A stretch of 64,000 bases of DNA from the NCBI GenBank assembly GCA_040754095.1, contig JBFMFO010000011.1, positions 20,470 through 84,469 on the forward strand, in the 5' to 3' direction. Origin of the DNA: QYQD01 sp040754095. Lineage in GTDB: Bacteria; Desulfobacterota; QYQD01. The position numbers were made by a program, and so were the translations under genes. The notes under the pieces were generated by a model. That model saw only the letters and a list, made by a program, of their open reading frames with translations, was not told the origin of the DNA and did not search any database. Positions 1 through 9,246 of this stretch are shown here, one piece after another (the stretch's first letter is position 1; every line of letters begins with the position of its first letter).

Positions 1-573
1 CTGGGGTTCCCTACTATCACCTTCCCTGGCCAGTTGACGGACAACAGGATGAAGGAAGCCCTGATCGCCTCGATGCTTATTGCCAAGTATGCAGGGATTA
101 TTGTCCTTTCAGAGATGGAGGGCCATAACGTATTTCCACTTCTTCTGGACAGCTTGAATATCTATACCGACCCGCAGCGTCCTATGGCCGTCGAGGAAAA
201 GGTCTATGAGATCGGAGGCCCCAGGGAAGATTCGCCGGTTTTGATTACATCCAATTTTTCATTGACCTACTTTATTGTCTCCGGCGAAGTGGAGTCAAGC
301 CGGGTGCCCTCCTGGCTGCTTATCAAAGACACAGAAGGTCTGTCCGTCCTCACGGCCTGGGCAGCAGGTAAGTTTGCCGCTGATACCGTGGCCATGTTTG
401 TCAAAAAGTCAGGTATCGCCGATCGGGTGAAACACCGTAAGCTGGTTATCCCTGGTTACCTCGCGGGCATAAGCGGTGAACTGGAAGAGGAACTGCCGGA
501 TTGGCAGATATTGGTTGGCCCCCGCGAGGCGGCTCACCTGCCGGCGTATCTTAAGCAGTGGAGCGCGGCATAA
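1..573 (+). CDS. acsC: Acetyl-CoA synthase corrinoid/iron-sulfur protein large subunit, 3' part
   Basis: The reading frame is open from the first base, so this is the C-terminal ~190 residues of a gene that begins outside the window. The visible part resembles the C-terminal portion of the corrinoid/iron-sulfur protein gamma subunit (AcsC/CdhE), with the stretch NFSLTYFIVSGEVESS and then a VPSWLLIKDTEGLSVLTAWA segment. The family carries a methyl group on cobalt between AcsE and the CO dehydrogenase/acetyl-CoA synthase in the Wood-Ljungdahl pathway; it is cytoplasmic. The N-terminal [4Fe-4S] domain is not visible because it lies upstream. The following gene is acsE, the enzyme that methylates this protein, which supports the call. 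Confidence 0.88.
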   Translation: MGFPTITFPGQLTDNRMKEALIASMLIAKYAGIIVLSEMEGHNVFPLLLDSLNIYTDPQRPMAVEEKVYEIGGPREDSPVLITSNFSLTYFIVSGEVESSRVPSWLLIKDTEGLSVLTAWAAGKFAADTVAMFVKKSGIADRVKHRKLVIPGYLAGISGELEEELPDWQILVGPREAAHLPAYLKQWSAA

Positions 574-576
574 ATA

Positions 577-805
577 ACAGAGTTCAAAGCTCAAAGTTCA
601 AAGGAATGCACAAGTGCCAAAGTTCAAAACGTCACTCGTCACTGGTCATTGGTTATAGGATAGTTACAGGTTACAGAAGTTACAAATTTGCAACTTGCAA
701 CTTCTTTAAATAGTGACAAATGACTATTGACTAATGACTTCTACTTTAGTTATTTGAGCTTCATTTGGACTTTGGATTTTATAATTTGAAATTTTACTAT
801 CGGAG
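577..805. repeat. Heptamer-type degenerate repeat block between acsC and acsE
   Basis: This gene-free stretch consists almost entirely of degenerate ~7-nt units. There are runs of ttcaaag/ctcaaag, then gtcact/cgtcact/ggtcatt, then gttac units, then tgacaaatgactattgac units and finally tttgag/tttgga units. The second half is roughly the inverted complement of the first (gtcact...tcatt against aatgac...agtgac). The same style of array occurs at 48208-48475 and 53125-53290. No open frame or RNA gene is apparent. The ribosome binding site of acsE (ggagg) lies at its right edge. Confidence 0.6.
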
Positions 806-811
806 GTTTTT

Positions 812-1693
812 ATGGTTGTTTGTGTGGCGGAAAACATCAATATTATGTCCAAGACCATCGGTGCGGCTATAAAGGGACGCGATGCCAAGCCGATCCAGGA
901 TATGGCCCGGGAGCTTACTAAAGTCGGGGCGGATTATCTTGATCTCAACATCGGTCCGGCCCGTAAGGGCGGCGATGAGACTATGGATTGGCTGGTTAAG
1001 ACCGTACGTGAGGTGACGGACTTACCTCTTTCCCTGGATACCAGCAATCCGGCCGCTATTGAGGCCGGTCTAAAGGCCAATCCTGGTAAATCTCTTATAA
1101 ATTCGATTTCTCTGCAGCCGGAACGGCTGGAGGCCCTTTTACCCATGGCGGTTAAGTACCATGCCGATATGATCGGTCTTCTCTGGAGTCAGGAAGGTAT
1201 GCCGCGGGATGCCAATGAGCGGGCGGCCCACTGCGTGGATATTATCTATAAGGCCAATGAGGCCGGTATCCCAACAGAAAAGATATGGATAGATCCCATA
1301 GCCACTCCAATAAGCATGGATGTCAACCAGGTGCTGGCCGGCCTGGAATTTATGTCCATGCTTTCGGAGATTGCCCCGGGCGCCAAATCCATCGTCGGCC
1401 TTTCCAATATCTCGAACGGGACGCCGCACGAACTGAGACCTCATATCAACCGTTGTTACCTCATAATGCTCATGAAATATGGCATGTATTCGGCCATCGT
1501 AGATGGTTATGATGCGGAATTATTAACTATTGCCAAGGGAGAGATGGCCGAAATAGTCAATCTCGTACATGGCATGATGGACGGAAAGGAGCCTGATCCC
1601 AAGGGCCTCGGTCCAAAAGAACTTGAGTACTATAAGACGACGCGGGTCCTTATGGGAAAGACGCTCTATTCTCACTCCTGGCTGACAGCGTAA
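812..1693 (+). CDS. acsE: Methyltetrahydrofolate:corrinoid/iron-sulfur protein methyltransferase
   Basis: AcsE transfers the methyl group of methyl-tetrahydrofolate to the cobalt of the corrinoid/iron-sulfur protein, joining the methyl and carbonyl branches of the Wood-Ljungdahl pathway. The 293 residues form a pterin-binding TIM barrel: LDLNIGPARKGG at 43-54, LDTSN at 75-79, LINS at 95-98, WIDPI at 159-163 and GLSNIS at 196-201. D76, N97, D161 and N199 fall where the folate-binding Asp and Asn residues of the Moorella enzyme lie. It is about 30 residues longer than the Moorella protein, mostly at the C-terminus. ATG follows a good ggagg at proper spacing. It lies downstream of acsC and upstream of a formate dehydrogenase gene, so the region is a C1-metabolism cluster. 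Confidence 0.93.
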   Translation: MVVCVAENINIMSKTIGAAIKGRDAKPIQDMARELTKVGADYLDLNIGPARKGGDETMDWLVKTVREVTDLPLSLDTSNPAAIEAGLKANPGKSLINSISLQPERLEALLPMAVKYHADMIGLLWSQEGMPRDANERAAHCVDIIYKANEAGIPTEKIWIDPIATPISMDVNQVLAGLEFMSMLSEIAPGAKSIVGLSNISNGTPHELRPHINRCYLIMLMKYGMYSAIVDGYDAELLTIAKGEMAEIVNLVHGMMDGKEPDPKGLGPKELEYYKTTRVLMGKTLYSHSWLTA

Positions 1694-1735
1694 TTTTTCA
1701 AAGCATATACCTGAATAATATTGTATAGATAAGGT

Positions 1736-4700
1736 ATGCCGGAAGTAACCTTAACCATTGATGGTCGAAAGATAACTGTCGAGAAAGGAACCACCATCCT
1801 GGAGGCAGCCCGCAGGGCTGCCATCCATATCCCTACTCTTTGCTACCTGCCCCAATTCAAAAAACCCCCGGCCTCCTGCCGTATGTGTGTCGTGGAGGTC
1901 GAAGGTAAAGACAAACTCATCGCTTCCTGTGCTACTCCGGTCTCTGAGGGCATGGTGGTAGCCACCCATACCGAAAAAGTAAAGACCGCCCGCCGGGTTA
2001 TTCTGGAACTCCTGTTTTCTGAACATTATGGCGACTGCATAGCACCGTGTTCTCTGGCCTGCCCTGCCAATATTGATATCCAGGGGTATATCGCCCATAT
2101 TGCGTCCGGGAGATACCTTGAGGCCCTGGAGCTGATTAAGGAGAAAAATCCCCTGCCCCTTTCGGTAGGGCGGGTTTGCCCCCGTTTTTGTGAATCGCGC
2201 TGCCGTCGGAATCTCGTAGATGGTAGCGTGGCGATAAATCATCTGAAGAGGTTTGCAGCCGACTATGGACTCGCGCACAAGGAGTCCCTGCCTACACCTC
2301 AGCGACCCTCTACCGATCACCGGGTGGCCGTGATCGGAGGCGGGCCGGCCGGGCTGACTGCCGCATACTATCTGGCCCGCAGGGGGCATCATGTGACCAT
2401 TTTGGAAGCCATGCCTGCATTGGGCGGAATGCTTCGTTACGGCATCCCGGAATACCGCCTGCCCAAGAAAATATTGGATGCCGAGATACAATTTATCCTT
2501 GACCTGGGTGTTGAGGTGAGAGCCGGCCGGAGGTGGGGCAAGGATTTTTCTCTGGAGAGCCTGAAACAGGAAGGGTTTGAGTCCATCTTCATCGGTATAG
2601 GGGCGTGGAATAGCCGTCCTATGGGTGTCGAAGGTGAAGATCTCCCCGGAGTTTTTTCCGGCATTGATTTTCTTCGCAGGTTTGCCGAAGGCGAGAAGGT
2701 TCAGGTAGGGTCAAGGGTGGCTGTGATAGGCGGAGGCAATACCGCCATTGACGCCGCGCGCACCTGTCTCAGGATCGGGGCGAATGAGGTGATTATAGTT
2801 TACCGCCGGTCACGGATGGAGATGCCGGCCAGCCACCGCGAGATTAAAGAAGCGGAGGACGAAGGCGTTAAATTTTTCCTGATGGCGGCCCCAACCAGGA
2901 TTACTCCGGGCGATGGTTTCCTTAATCTTGAGGTTCAAAGGATGAAACTGGGGGAACCGGATCAGAGCGGCCGGAGGCGTCCCGTGCCTGTCACCGGGTC
3001 TGAAAGTGTAATACGGGTGGATAGTGTTATTGCGGCTATCGGCCAGTCGGTAGAGATCGGGAAATGTCATGCCGAGGGCCTGACTGAGGGGTTGGGGCTT
3101 ACCCGCGGGAACACTATCGAGGCGGCCTCCGATACTTTTGTCACCAATTTAGAGGGGATATTTGCCGGAGGCGATGCGGTCAGCGGACCGCGCACTGTTG
3201 TCGAGGCCATAGCTCAAGGCCGAAAAGCAGCCGATGCCATTCATATGTACTTGACCGAACGGAGAATAGAGACGCCGCGTATTCCGTTTAATATTACAAA
3301 AGGCGAGTTTTTTGAGGACGTCGATCTGCGGAATTTCGAAGAAGTGCCCCAGCGTTCCAGGCATAAGATGCCGATACGTCACCCCAAAACCCTGTTAGGT
3401 GACTTTGGCGAGTTAGAAACGGGTTATACTGAAAAGATGGCGGTGGAAGAGGCGGAGCGGTGCCTCGCGTGCGGGTGTCATGCCGTGGACAAATGCATTA
3501 TTCGACGGGAGGCCCCTCAATATCATGTTGATTTCTCTCATTACGGGATCGGCACCCGCCTCAACTACAAGGTGGACCGCAGTCATCCTTTTATAACCAT
3601 TGACCGGAATAAATGTGTGCTTTGCCGGCGTTGTAAGAATGTCTGTGAATATGAGGCCATCAACTTAGAAGAAGGCGAACTGGAAACCCTTGACCGGTTA
3701 CGGACGATTTCTCTGACTATTAATGACAACTGCGTGTTCTGCGGCCTCTGCGCCGATAATTGTCCTACCGGAGCCCTGGTCAAGAAGGAAACAGAACAAT
3801 CCCTGGCCGGAGAGCTTAAGCAGGTGAGGACTGTCTGCCCGTATTGCGGCACAGGTTGTAACCTGATCCTCAATATCCGGGGGAAAAAGCTGGTAGAAGT
3901 AAGCTCTGACCCGGGCTTTATTCCCAATCAGGGACACCTCTGCGTAAAAGGCCGCTTCGGGCATGATTTTATCAAACATCCGGACCGGCTTACTACACCT
4001 ATGATACGGAGGGACGGCGAACTTCAGGCCTGCAGTTGGGATGAGGCCCTGGAGCTTATTGCCGATAGACTCAAGGAACTCAAAGAGGCGTATGGAGCGG
4101 AGGGTCTGGGGGTGCTCTGCTCGGCTAAATGTACTAATGAAGAAAACTATCTGATGCAAAAGCTGGCCCGGGCCGTCTTTGGCACGAATAATATAGACCA
4201 CTGCGCCCGGCTCTGACACTCCTCCACGGTAGCCGGTCTGGCTGCCGCATTCGGCAGCGGGGCCATGACCAATTCCATCCAGGACCTGGAGAAGGCCGAC
4301 GTTATCCTGCTTACAGGCAGCAATACCACCGAGAACCACCCGATTATCAGCCTTCATATTATAAACGCGGTTACCCGGTTGCGTAAAAAGCTTATCGTGG
4401 TTGACCCCCGCGTGATCAAGATGACGCAGTATGCGGATATTTATCTCCGGCCCCGGCCGGGTACGGATATAGCCTGGTTAAATGGGTTGGCCCATATCAT
4501 TATTAAAGAGGAGCTATGGGATAAGGATTACGTTCAGGAGCGGACCGAAGGCTTCGAGGCCTTTGCCCAGACCGTGGGAAAATACACCCCTGAACTGGTG
4601 CAGATGATTACCGGGATACCGGCGGGAGACCTCAAAAAAGCCGCCCGTCTCTACGCGCAGGCGGGGCGGGCCGCCATTGTCTATTGCATGGGTATTACAC

Positions 4701-5854
4701 AGCACCGGAGCGGCACGGACAATGTAAAGGCTATTGCCAACCTGGCCATGCTGTGCGGTAATGTAGGGATTGAAGGCGGCGGGGTGAATCCCCTGCGCGG
4801 ACAGAATAACGTCCAGGGTGCTTGTGACATGGGGGCCTTGCCTGATGCGCTTCCCGGATATCAGAGCATTGCCGATGCAGCCGTCAGGCGGAAATTTGAG
4901 GAGGCCTGGGATGCCCGGCTGCCCGAGGAAGCCGGCCTTACGGCCACGGAGATGATAAAACAGGCCGGCGAGGGGAAGATAAAGGGCCTTTACATCATGG
5001 GTGAGAACCCCATGATAAGCGACCCGGATATTAATCATGTCCGATCGGCCTTGGAGAAACTTGAATTGCTTGTAGTGCAGGATATCTTTCTTACCCGGAC
5101 CGCCAGGCTGGCCGATGTGGTCTTGCCGGCGGCAAGTTACGCAGAGAAAGAGGGCACTTTTACCAATACGGAGAGGCGGATACAGAGGGTCAGACAGGCC
5201 CTTTCACCTCCGGGGCAAAGCAGCCCGGATTGGAGAATTATCTGCGACCTGTCGGCAAAGATGGGATACGATATGTTTTATCAGTCACCGGAAGAGATCA
5301 TGGAGGAAATAGCCAGCCTGACGCCTATCTATGGGGGCATTTATTACGATCGCCTGGAAGATACAGGGATTCAATGGCCCTGCCCAACCCTGGACCACCC
5401 CGGTACGCCGGTCTTGCATTGCAATGGTTTTACCCGCGGTAAAGGTCTATTCCATGCGCTGGAAGTGATCCCGGCCAGCGAGATGCCGGATGACGATTAT
5501 CCTTTTTTACTCTCTACCGGACGGGTGCTCTATCACTACAATAGCGGCACCATGAGCCGCCGCGCTGAAGGTTTAAACAAGATGTACCCGGAAGTCATGG
5601 TAGAAATGAACCCCATTGACGCCTTTGCCCTGAACATTGATGACCATTCTCCGGTGCGTATTACCTCAAGGCGGGGTGACATAACGGTGCGGGTGGCGCT
5701 TACGGAAATGTGCCAGCGGGGTACGGTATTTTTACCTTTCCACTTCCGGGAGGCCGCCGCCAACCTCCTTACCAATCCCGGGGTTGACCCGGTCTCCAAG
5801 ATACCCGAGTATAAGATCTGCGCCGTGCGGATCAGGCCGGTTCATGGGATGTAG
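1736..5854 (+). CDS. fdhA: Selenocysteine formate dehydrogenase alpha subunit fused to [2Fe-2S] and GltD-like FAD/NAD(P) modules
   Basis: The frame contains one TGA, at 4214-4216 (codon 827), in the context CARL-TGA-HSSTVAGL. In formate dehydrogenases this place holds selenocysteine or cysteine, and a SECIS hairpin follows, so I read one 1372-residue selenoprotein rather than two genes. Domains in order: [2Fe-2S] ferredoxin (C36, C48, C51, C65); GltD-like flavoprotein with dinucleotide folds near residues 196 (VIGGGPAGL) and 326 (VIGGGNTAI); two [4Fe-4S] motifs near 620-680 (CVLCRRCKNVC, CVFCGLCADNCP); molybdopterin domain from about 697 (CPYCGTGCNL) to the C-terminal dinucleotide-binding domain. 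The fusion suggests formate oxidation or CO2 reduction coupled directly to NAD(P) through flavin, in the cytoplasm; no signal peptide is seen. It supplies or consumes formate next to Wood-Ljungdahl genes. Direction and electron partner are inference. Confidence 0.92.
4214..4216 (+). other. In-frame TGA read as selenocysteine (codon 827 of fdhA)
   Basis: The reading frame stays open for more than 540 codons after this TGA and continues the formate dehydrogenase domain without a gap. The residues on both sides (ARL before, HSSTVAGL after) are those that flank the metal-ligand Sec/Cys of the family. Sequencing error or pseudogene is less likely because the SECIS structure lies at the expected place. 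Confidence 0.92.
4227..4247 (+). promoter_or_regulatory. Bacterial SECIS hairpin
   Basis: An 8-bp stem CGGTAGCC / GGCTGCCG (one T-G wobble in RNA) closes the 5-nt loop GGTCT and starts 11 nt after the TGA. The loop matches the apical loop I recall for the E. coli fdhF SECIS, which binds SelB. It lies inside the coding sequence (VAGLAA region), as bacterial SECIS elements do. Confidence 0.88.
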
Positions 5855-6010
5855 CCCCAGCCGTTAAAATGCAGAAAAGGGCACCAAGCCCACCCTACAT
5901 AGCGGTGAGCAGGGCATTACTGCTGCTAGTCCTTCCTGTTTTGTCCAATGTCAAGAGCTGACCCCGCTGGCTCCCTAATTCCCGTTGGTTTCCACGGGGA
6001 GTTTCAATCG
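5855..6010. other. Short spacer after fdhA with an inverted TAGGGTGGGC motif
   Basis: No gene is seen. Bases 5877-5898 hold an inverted copy of the motif atgtagggtgggct that also occurs at 22241-22254. A similar GTAGGGTGGGC...GCCCACC motif is, as I recall, a common intergenic repeat in proteobacteria. Confidence 0.4.
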
Positions 6011-6256
6011 TTAGGTGCTTTTTTGATTTTTATAGTGTGAAGCATACCAATCTATAACCTGTCTGATCATCTTTTGATACGAGGTATGCTGTTTTTTTGC
6101 CTCTTTTTTAAAAAAATCAATGCTCGATTTTTTCAGGGCAATCGTTACCTTCACGTTGTCCTCTTTCAAGACCAACTGGTCCGGCGGCGGAAGAAAATCC
6201 TTAACGACTCTTAACTCACCCAGCGGTTCATTCGTGTACTTTATTTTGCTCTTCAT
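6011..6256 (-). CDS. BrnA/CopG-like antitoxin
   Basis: An 81-residue protein beginning MKSKIKYTNEPL, chosen because gggagg sits 7 nt before this ATG; a longer frame exists upstream but runs through the BrnT remnant in another frame. The C-terminal half (KVTIALKKSSIDFFKKEAK, then YQKMIRQVIDWYASHY) looks like a ribbon-helix-helix DNA-binding antitoxin of the BrnA/CopG kind. The family neutralises a partner toxin and represses the shared promoter. The BrnT-like toxin frame overlaps its 5' end in the usual toxin-first order, but only the toxin's C-terminus remains, so this antitoxin is probably an orphan. Confidence 0.65.
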   Translation of the reverse strand: MKSKIKYTNEPLGELRVVKDFLPPPDQLVLKEDNVKVTIALKKSSIDFFKKEAKKQHTSYQKMIRQVIDWYASHYKNQKST

Positions 6257-6395
6257 ATATCTGCCTCCCCTTCCTCCAATATCCGGCGCCATAGATACGG
6301 ATAACATTACCCCGGTACGTAAACCTCACGGTCATTATGCCTCCACCGGCACGGCCAATGCAGTAAAGGCGTTTTTCCTCTGTACTATGATGTAT
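6228..6395 (-). pseudogene. BrnT-like toxin remnant (C-terminal ~55 codons)
   Basis: On the minus strand, in the frame ending at the stop at 6228-6230, one reads EEKRLYCIGRAGGGIMTVRF and, after a few residues, IRIYGAGYWRKGRQIYEEQ. This has the flavour of the C-terminus of a BrnT-family ribonuclease toxin. It overlaps the antitoxin start, the usual arrangement. The coding similarity stops at the edge of a MITE-like palindrome at 6396, and no N-terminal half is recognisable beyond it at 6492-6600. The toxin is therefore broken. The identification rests on a short stretch. Confidence 0.5.
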
Positions 6396-6491
6396 TACTA
6401 CGGCAATTAAAAACTTAAATTCCCCCGCACTCCCCTTTGGAAAAGGGCGGATGGGGGATTTGGCAAGTTTATATATTTAATTGCCGTAGTA
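6396..6491. mobile_element. MITE-like palindromic element, copy 1
   Basis: Perfect 16-bp terminal inverted repeats, TACTACGGCAATTAAA at 6396-6411 and its complement at 6476-6491, flank a C-rich/G-rich core (cccccgcactcccctttgg...). No coding capacity. Related elements are at 28797-28923 and 61621-61726, with the same layout of AT-rich ends and a core of cccc/gggg runs. It ends exactly where the BrnT-like frame is cut. Confidence 0.7.
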
Positions 6492-6905
6492 CTATATTAA
6501 AATATGGTGGAATTAGCAATATAATTTTATGGCGATATATATGTATTATATTCGCGCTTGACGATGAAAGGAAGGTAAGTGGCAGTGGTGTCGCGCAACG
6601 CTGCCGGCGTCTATCCCAACCCTAGCTACACAAACCGGCATGACGAATCAATGGCTGAAGGAATAAAGGCTGGTCTTGAACAAGAACCTGTGGTGGACAT
6701 TCACTATTCCGCCTTTGATCTTGTCACGATATCGCCACGTTTTAACCGTGTCTCATTATTCACAGCCGAATTTTATTAATGCAACTGATTGGATAGAAGG
6801 CGGGAATGGAGTCATGCAACGTAAGAATCAACGTCCCTGGATCAAAATCCCGATTAGGCATGATTGGATTTTCCCCACTTTCTGAGTCGCCCGGTAATCC
6901 CCTCA
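6492..6905. other. Gene-free stretch between MITE and methyltransferase
   Basis: Several short overlapping open frames exist here, but none has a convincing start, ribosome binding site or recognisable protein. I see no repeat of the families found elsewhere. It may be decayed accessory DNA. Confidence 0.4.
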
Positions 6906-7652
6906 TCACCGCGTCATCAGCGCGAACACGCCCCAGCCCAGGTATTCACGCGTGTAAGCGGCGTAGCGCTCGGGTTCCGAGGTTAGTTTGGCTCGAACAT
7001 CTTTCGCGAACTCGTCGTCGGGATTGGCTTCAAGCCATCGGCGCATGGTGAGCCACTTGGCCGCCTCGTATCTGTCCCAGCTGTCTTGGTCTGCCAAAAC
7101 CATTTCCACGACGTCGTAGCCGAGGTGGCCGAAAGACACGAGAAGTTCTGGAAGCAGGAGAAAGTCGGAGATTGAGCCGGCAAGACACCCCCTGGCAACA
7201 TCTTCCGTCGGCGGTAACTGCCGCCAGTAGGGCTCGCCGATGAGGATGATCCCTCCGGGGCGGAGGCTCTGCGCCAGAAGCTCGATGGTGCCGACGACTC
7301 CCCCAGCGATCCACGTGGCACCGAGACAGGCTGCCACACCGGCCTTCTCGTCAGAGACGAAGCCGGCAGCATCGCCATGGATGAACTTGACTTGATCGGC
7401 GACACCGAGTTTTTCAGCGCGGAGTTTCGCTTGCTCGGTGAACAACTGGCTCATGTCGATGCCGGTGCCGATGACTCCGTAATCGCGTGCCCAGGTGCAC
7501 AGCATCTCCCCCGAACCGCTGCCGAGGTCGAGCACTCGGGTTCCCGTTTCCAGACGCAGCGCCGCGCCGAGAGTGGCGAGCTTTTCGGGTGTGAACGGGT
7601 TATGGATGCGGTGAGCACTTTCGGTGATGTTGAAGATCCGTGGAATATCCAA
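6906..7652 (-). CDS. Class I SAM-dependent methyltransferase
   Basis: A 248-residue protein with the SAM-binding glycine motif VLDLGSGSGEML near residues 40-51, an acidic loop GIDMSQLF after it, and HGDAAGF near residue 90, typical of Rossmann-fold methyltransferases. The rest (LLAQSLRPGGIILIGEPYWR) matches the post-motif region of the Ubie/MT11 type. The start is a TTG with aaggag 10 nt upstream; no ATG fits better. Substrate unknown. It stands alone, facing away from the formate dehydrogenase, among accessory genes. Confidence 0.78.
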   Translation of the reverse strand: MDIPRIFNITESAHRIHNPFTPEKLATLGAALRLETGTRVLDLGSGSGEMLCTWARDYGVIGTGIDMSQLFTEQAKLRAEKLGVADQVKFIHGDAAGFVSDEKAGVAACLGATWIAGGVVGTIELLAQSLRPGGIILIGEPYWRQLPPTEDVARGCLAGSISDFLLLPELLVSFGHLGYDVVEMVLADQDSWDRYEAAKWLTMRRWLEANPDDEFAKDVRAKLTSEPERYAAYTREYLGWGVFALMTR

Positions 7653-7777
7653 TGCAGAAAATCTCCTTACGGGTGTGAATAGATTCGGTCACTGCCTAAT
7701 GCCTGCGTAACCGGCTGGCGCGGCTTCTTGTGCCAGTCCGAGTTGACGCAGTTGTTGTGCGTGAAGTTCCTCTCCAT

Positions 7778-8845
7778 TTAGGGCGACGGCTTCCATGTTG
7801 CTGTGGTCCTTACATCGCCTTTCTTGGACCGGGTGGCCGATATTTCTAATCGGTAGAGCCTAACGGTTCGAGACGAAGCATCTGATCGGGTCATAAGCCA
7901 AACGTCCTGCCAGCCGAGTGTACCTCCTACAGCATGGGAATTGACCTCCAGAAGAGCATCATCAAACCCGTCATCGTCGAAGTCTCCAACGGAAATCACA
8001 CTCAACTGCACGTCCCAGCTTTTGTCATAGGTGAAGCTCAGGGTCCCTGGGGGAGAGCGCTCAATACTCACCTTCCGACTTTTCACGTAATCAGCCACGG
8101 TTCGGCCTTTTTTGGCGTCTTGTATTATCTCAGCTTTATCTTCATGTCGAATGGAGGGCATAATCGAGACCGGAATAGCAGAAAGGTCTTTTAAAATTCC
8201 GTTGGGAAGCAATGAACGTTTAGCTGACTTGGCCCTTTCTATAGCAAGCAAGGCCCCACAAGCTACTCGGAAGTCGCTTTCAACGTTCATGTCGAGCGTC
8301 GTTTGTGCGGATAGTCCTTCAGCGAGGGCTGAAAAATAGTCAGAGCATGTTCGTGTCTTGGTTCCCTCACCCATGAAGCTCGCATCTTCATCATCAAGGC
8401 GAAGGAAGAGACTTTGGTGTAGGTAATTCGACGCCTCAGATTTCGAAATACACCCTAGGGGCCTCCAATTATGCCAAAGATAGGGTGGGTTAAAGACTGG
8501 GATGCAAGTACCCGGGCTTCCATATGCAGCCGCAGTTCCACGAAGTTCCTCGAGCCGCCTGCGGTACCCCTTCTGGAGACATTCATTGTCAAAGCAGGAC
8601 TGCATCTGCCGCAACCACCCTACTTGGCTCCTGGCAAGAGGCTGAGAGTCGGGAAAAGTCTGGCGTGCACTCTGGTAAGCCTTAGCCATCTCCTCGTCCA
8701 TCTTTGACAGCTGCGGATCGGCGCAGATTGCCTTCTCATTTTTCGTCGTCGCCTTGGTGCAGTCGAAACTCGCACTGAGTGCTGAAGAGGCAGCAAGCGT
8801 GGCAACCGCGGAGACGACCGCCAGTCCAAATAAGGCCTTTATCAT
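7778..8845 (-). CDS. Secreted protein with LprI-type (DUF1311) N-terminal domain
   Basis: A 355-residue protein with a signal peptide (hydrophobic LFGLAVVSAVATLAASSALSA, cleavage likely near residue 25). A Cys-containing domain follows, with CTKATTKNEKAICADPQL and later SQVGWLRQMQSCFDNECLQ, which is the DUF1311/LprI pattern known from lysozyme-inhibitor-like periplasmic proteins. The C-terminal part, with VGDFDDDGFDDALLEVNS, resembles an acidic FG-GAP-like calcium loop. It acts outside the cytoplasm; the exact role is unknown. It is isolated from its neighbours. Confidence 0.7.
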   Translation of the reverse strand: MIKALFGLAVVSAVATLAASSALSASFDCTKATTKNEKAICADPQLSKMDEEMAKAYQSARQTFPDSQPLARSQVGWLRQMQSCFDNECLQKGYRRRLEELRGTAAAYGSPGTCIPVFNPPYLWHNWRPLGCISKSEASNYLHQSLFLRLDDEDASFMGEGTKTRTCSDYFSALAEGLSAQTTLDMNVESDFRVACGALLAIERAKSAKRSLLPNGILKDLSAIPVSIMPSIRHEDKAEIIQDAKKGRTVADYVKSRKVSIERSPPGTLSFTYDKSWDVQLSVISVGDFDDDGFDDALLEVNSHAVGGTLGWQDVWLMTRSDASSRTVRLYRLEISATRSKKGDVRTTATWKPSP

Positions 8846-9246
8846 CTTCTCCTCCCTGTTTTAGATCTGTATTCGCAGAACATATTATCTAGTTTTCTGG
8901 ATAATATCAGGAAGGTTCAGCATGGTCAATGATGCCGATGGGGACATCCTATATTGAGTCCTGTCAAGAATAAAATGATCGGTTTGTAACTATGTTATTT
9001 TTCAGTGGTTTTAGATTTGTACTATTTTTGAGCGCAATTGTCCTTACGACTTATTAAAGTCTATCATTTGTGTTCGACGAGTCTCTCACCACGGATGAAC
9101 CCTGTATCTAATCGTTATGTCTATCCGGCATGTCCGCCTCCGGCGGACCACCTCCATGCTGCGGCAGTAAACGAACCTTTTAACGATGGAGAACTGCTGA
9201 ACGAATACTTTGAGTTATAGTGCATAATCTGACGCCCAACATGAAG
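8846..9246. other. Gene-free stretch
   Basis: No convincing gene. A small palindrome gtccgcc-tcc-ggcggac lies near 9132-9148. The sequence just downstream of the orphan antitoxin-like gene (cgcccaacatgaagctaac) recalls one half of an integron attC site, but I could not find the matching half. Confidence 0.4.

Noticed and set aside
577..805. Possible CRISPR array
   Set aside because: The unit is about 7 nt and degenerate, with no spacer pattern of 25-40 nt and no cas genes.
4214..4264. Stop codon splitting formate dehydrogenase into two genes
   Set aside because: Context of the catalytic site, continuity of the domain and a SECIS hairpin all favour selenocysteine read-through.
6579..7051. 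Plus-strand open frames overlapping the start of the methyltransferase region
   Set aside because: No ribosome sites, no conserved domain, mutually overlapping frames; treated as non-coding.
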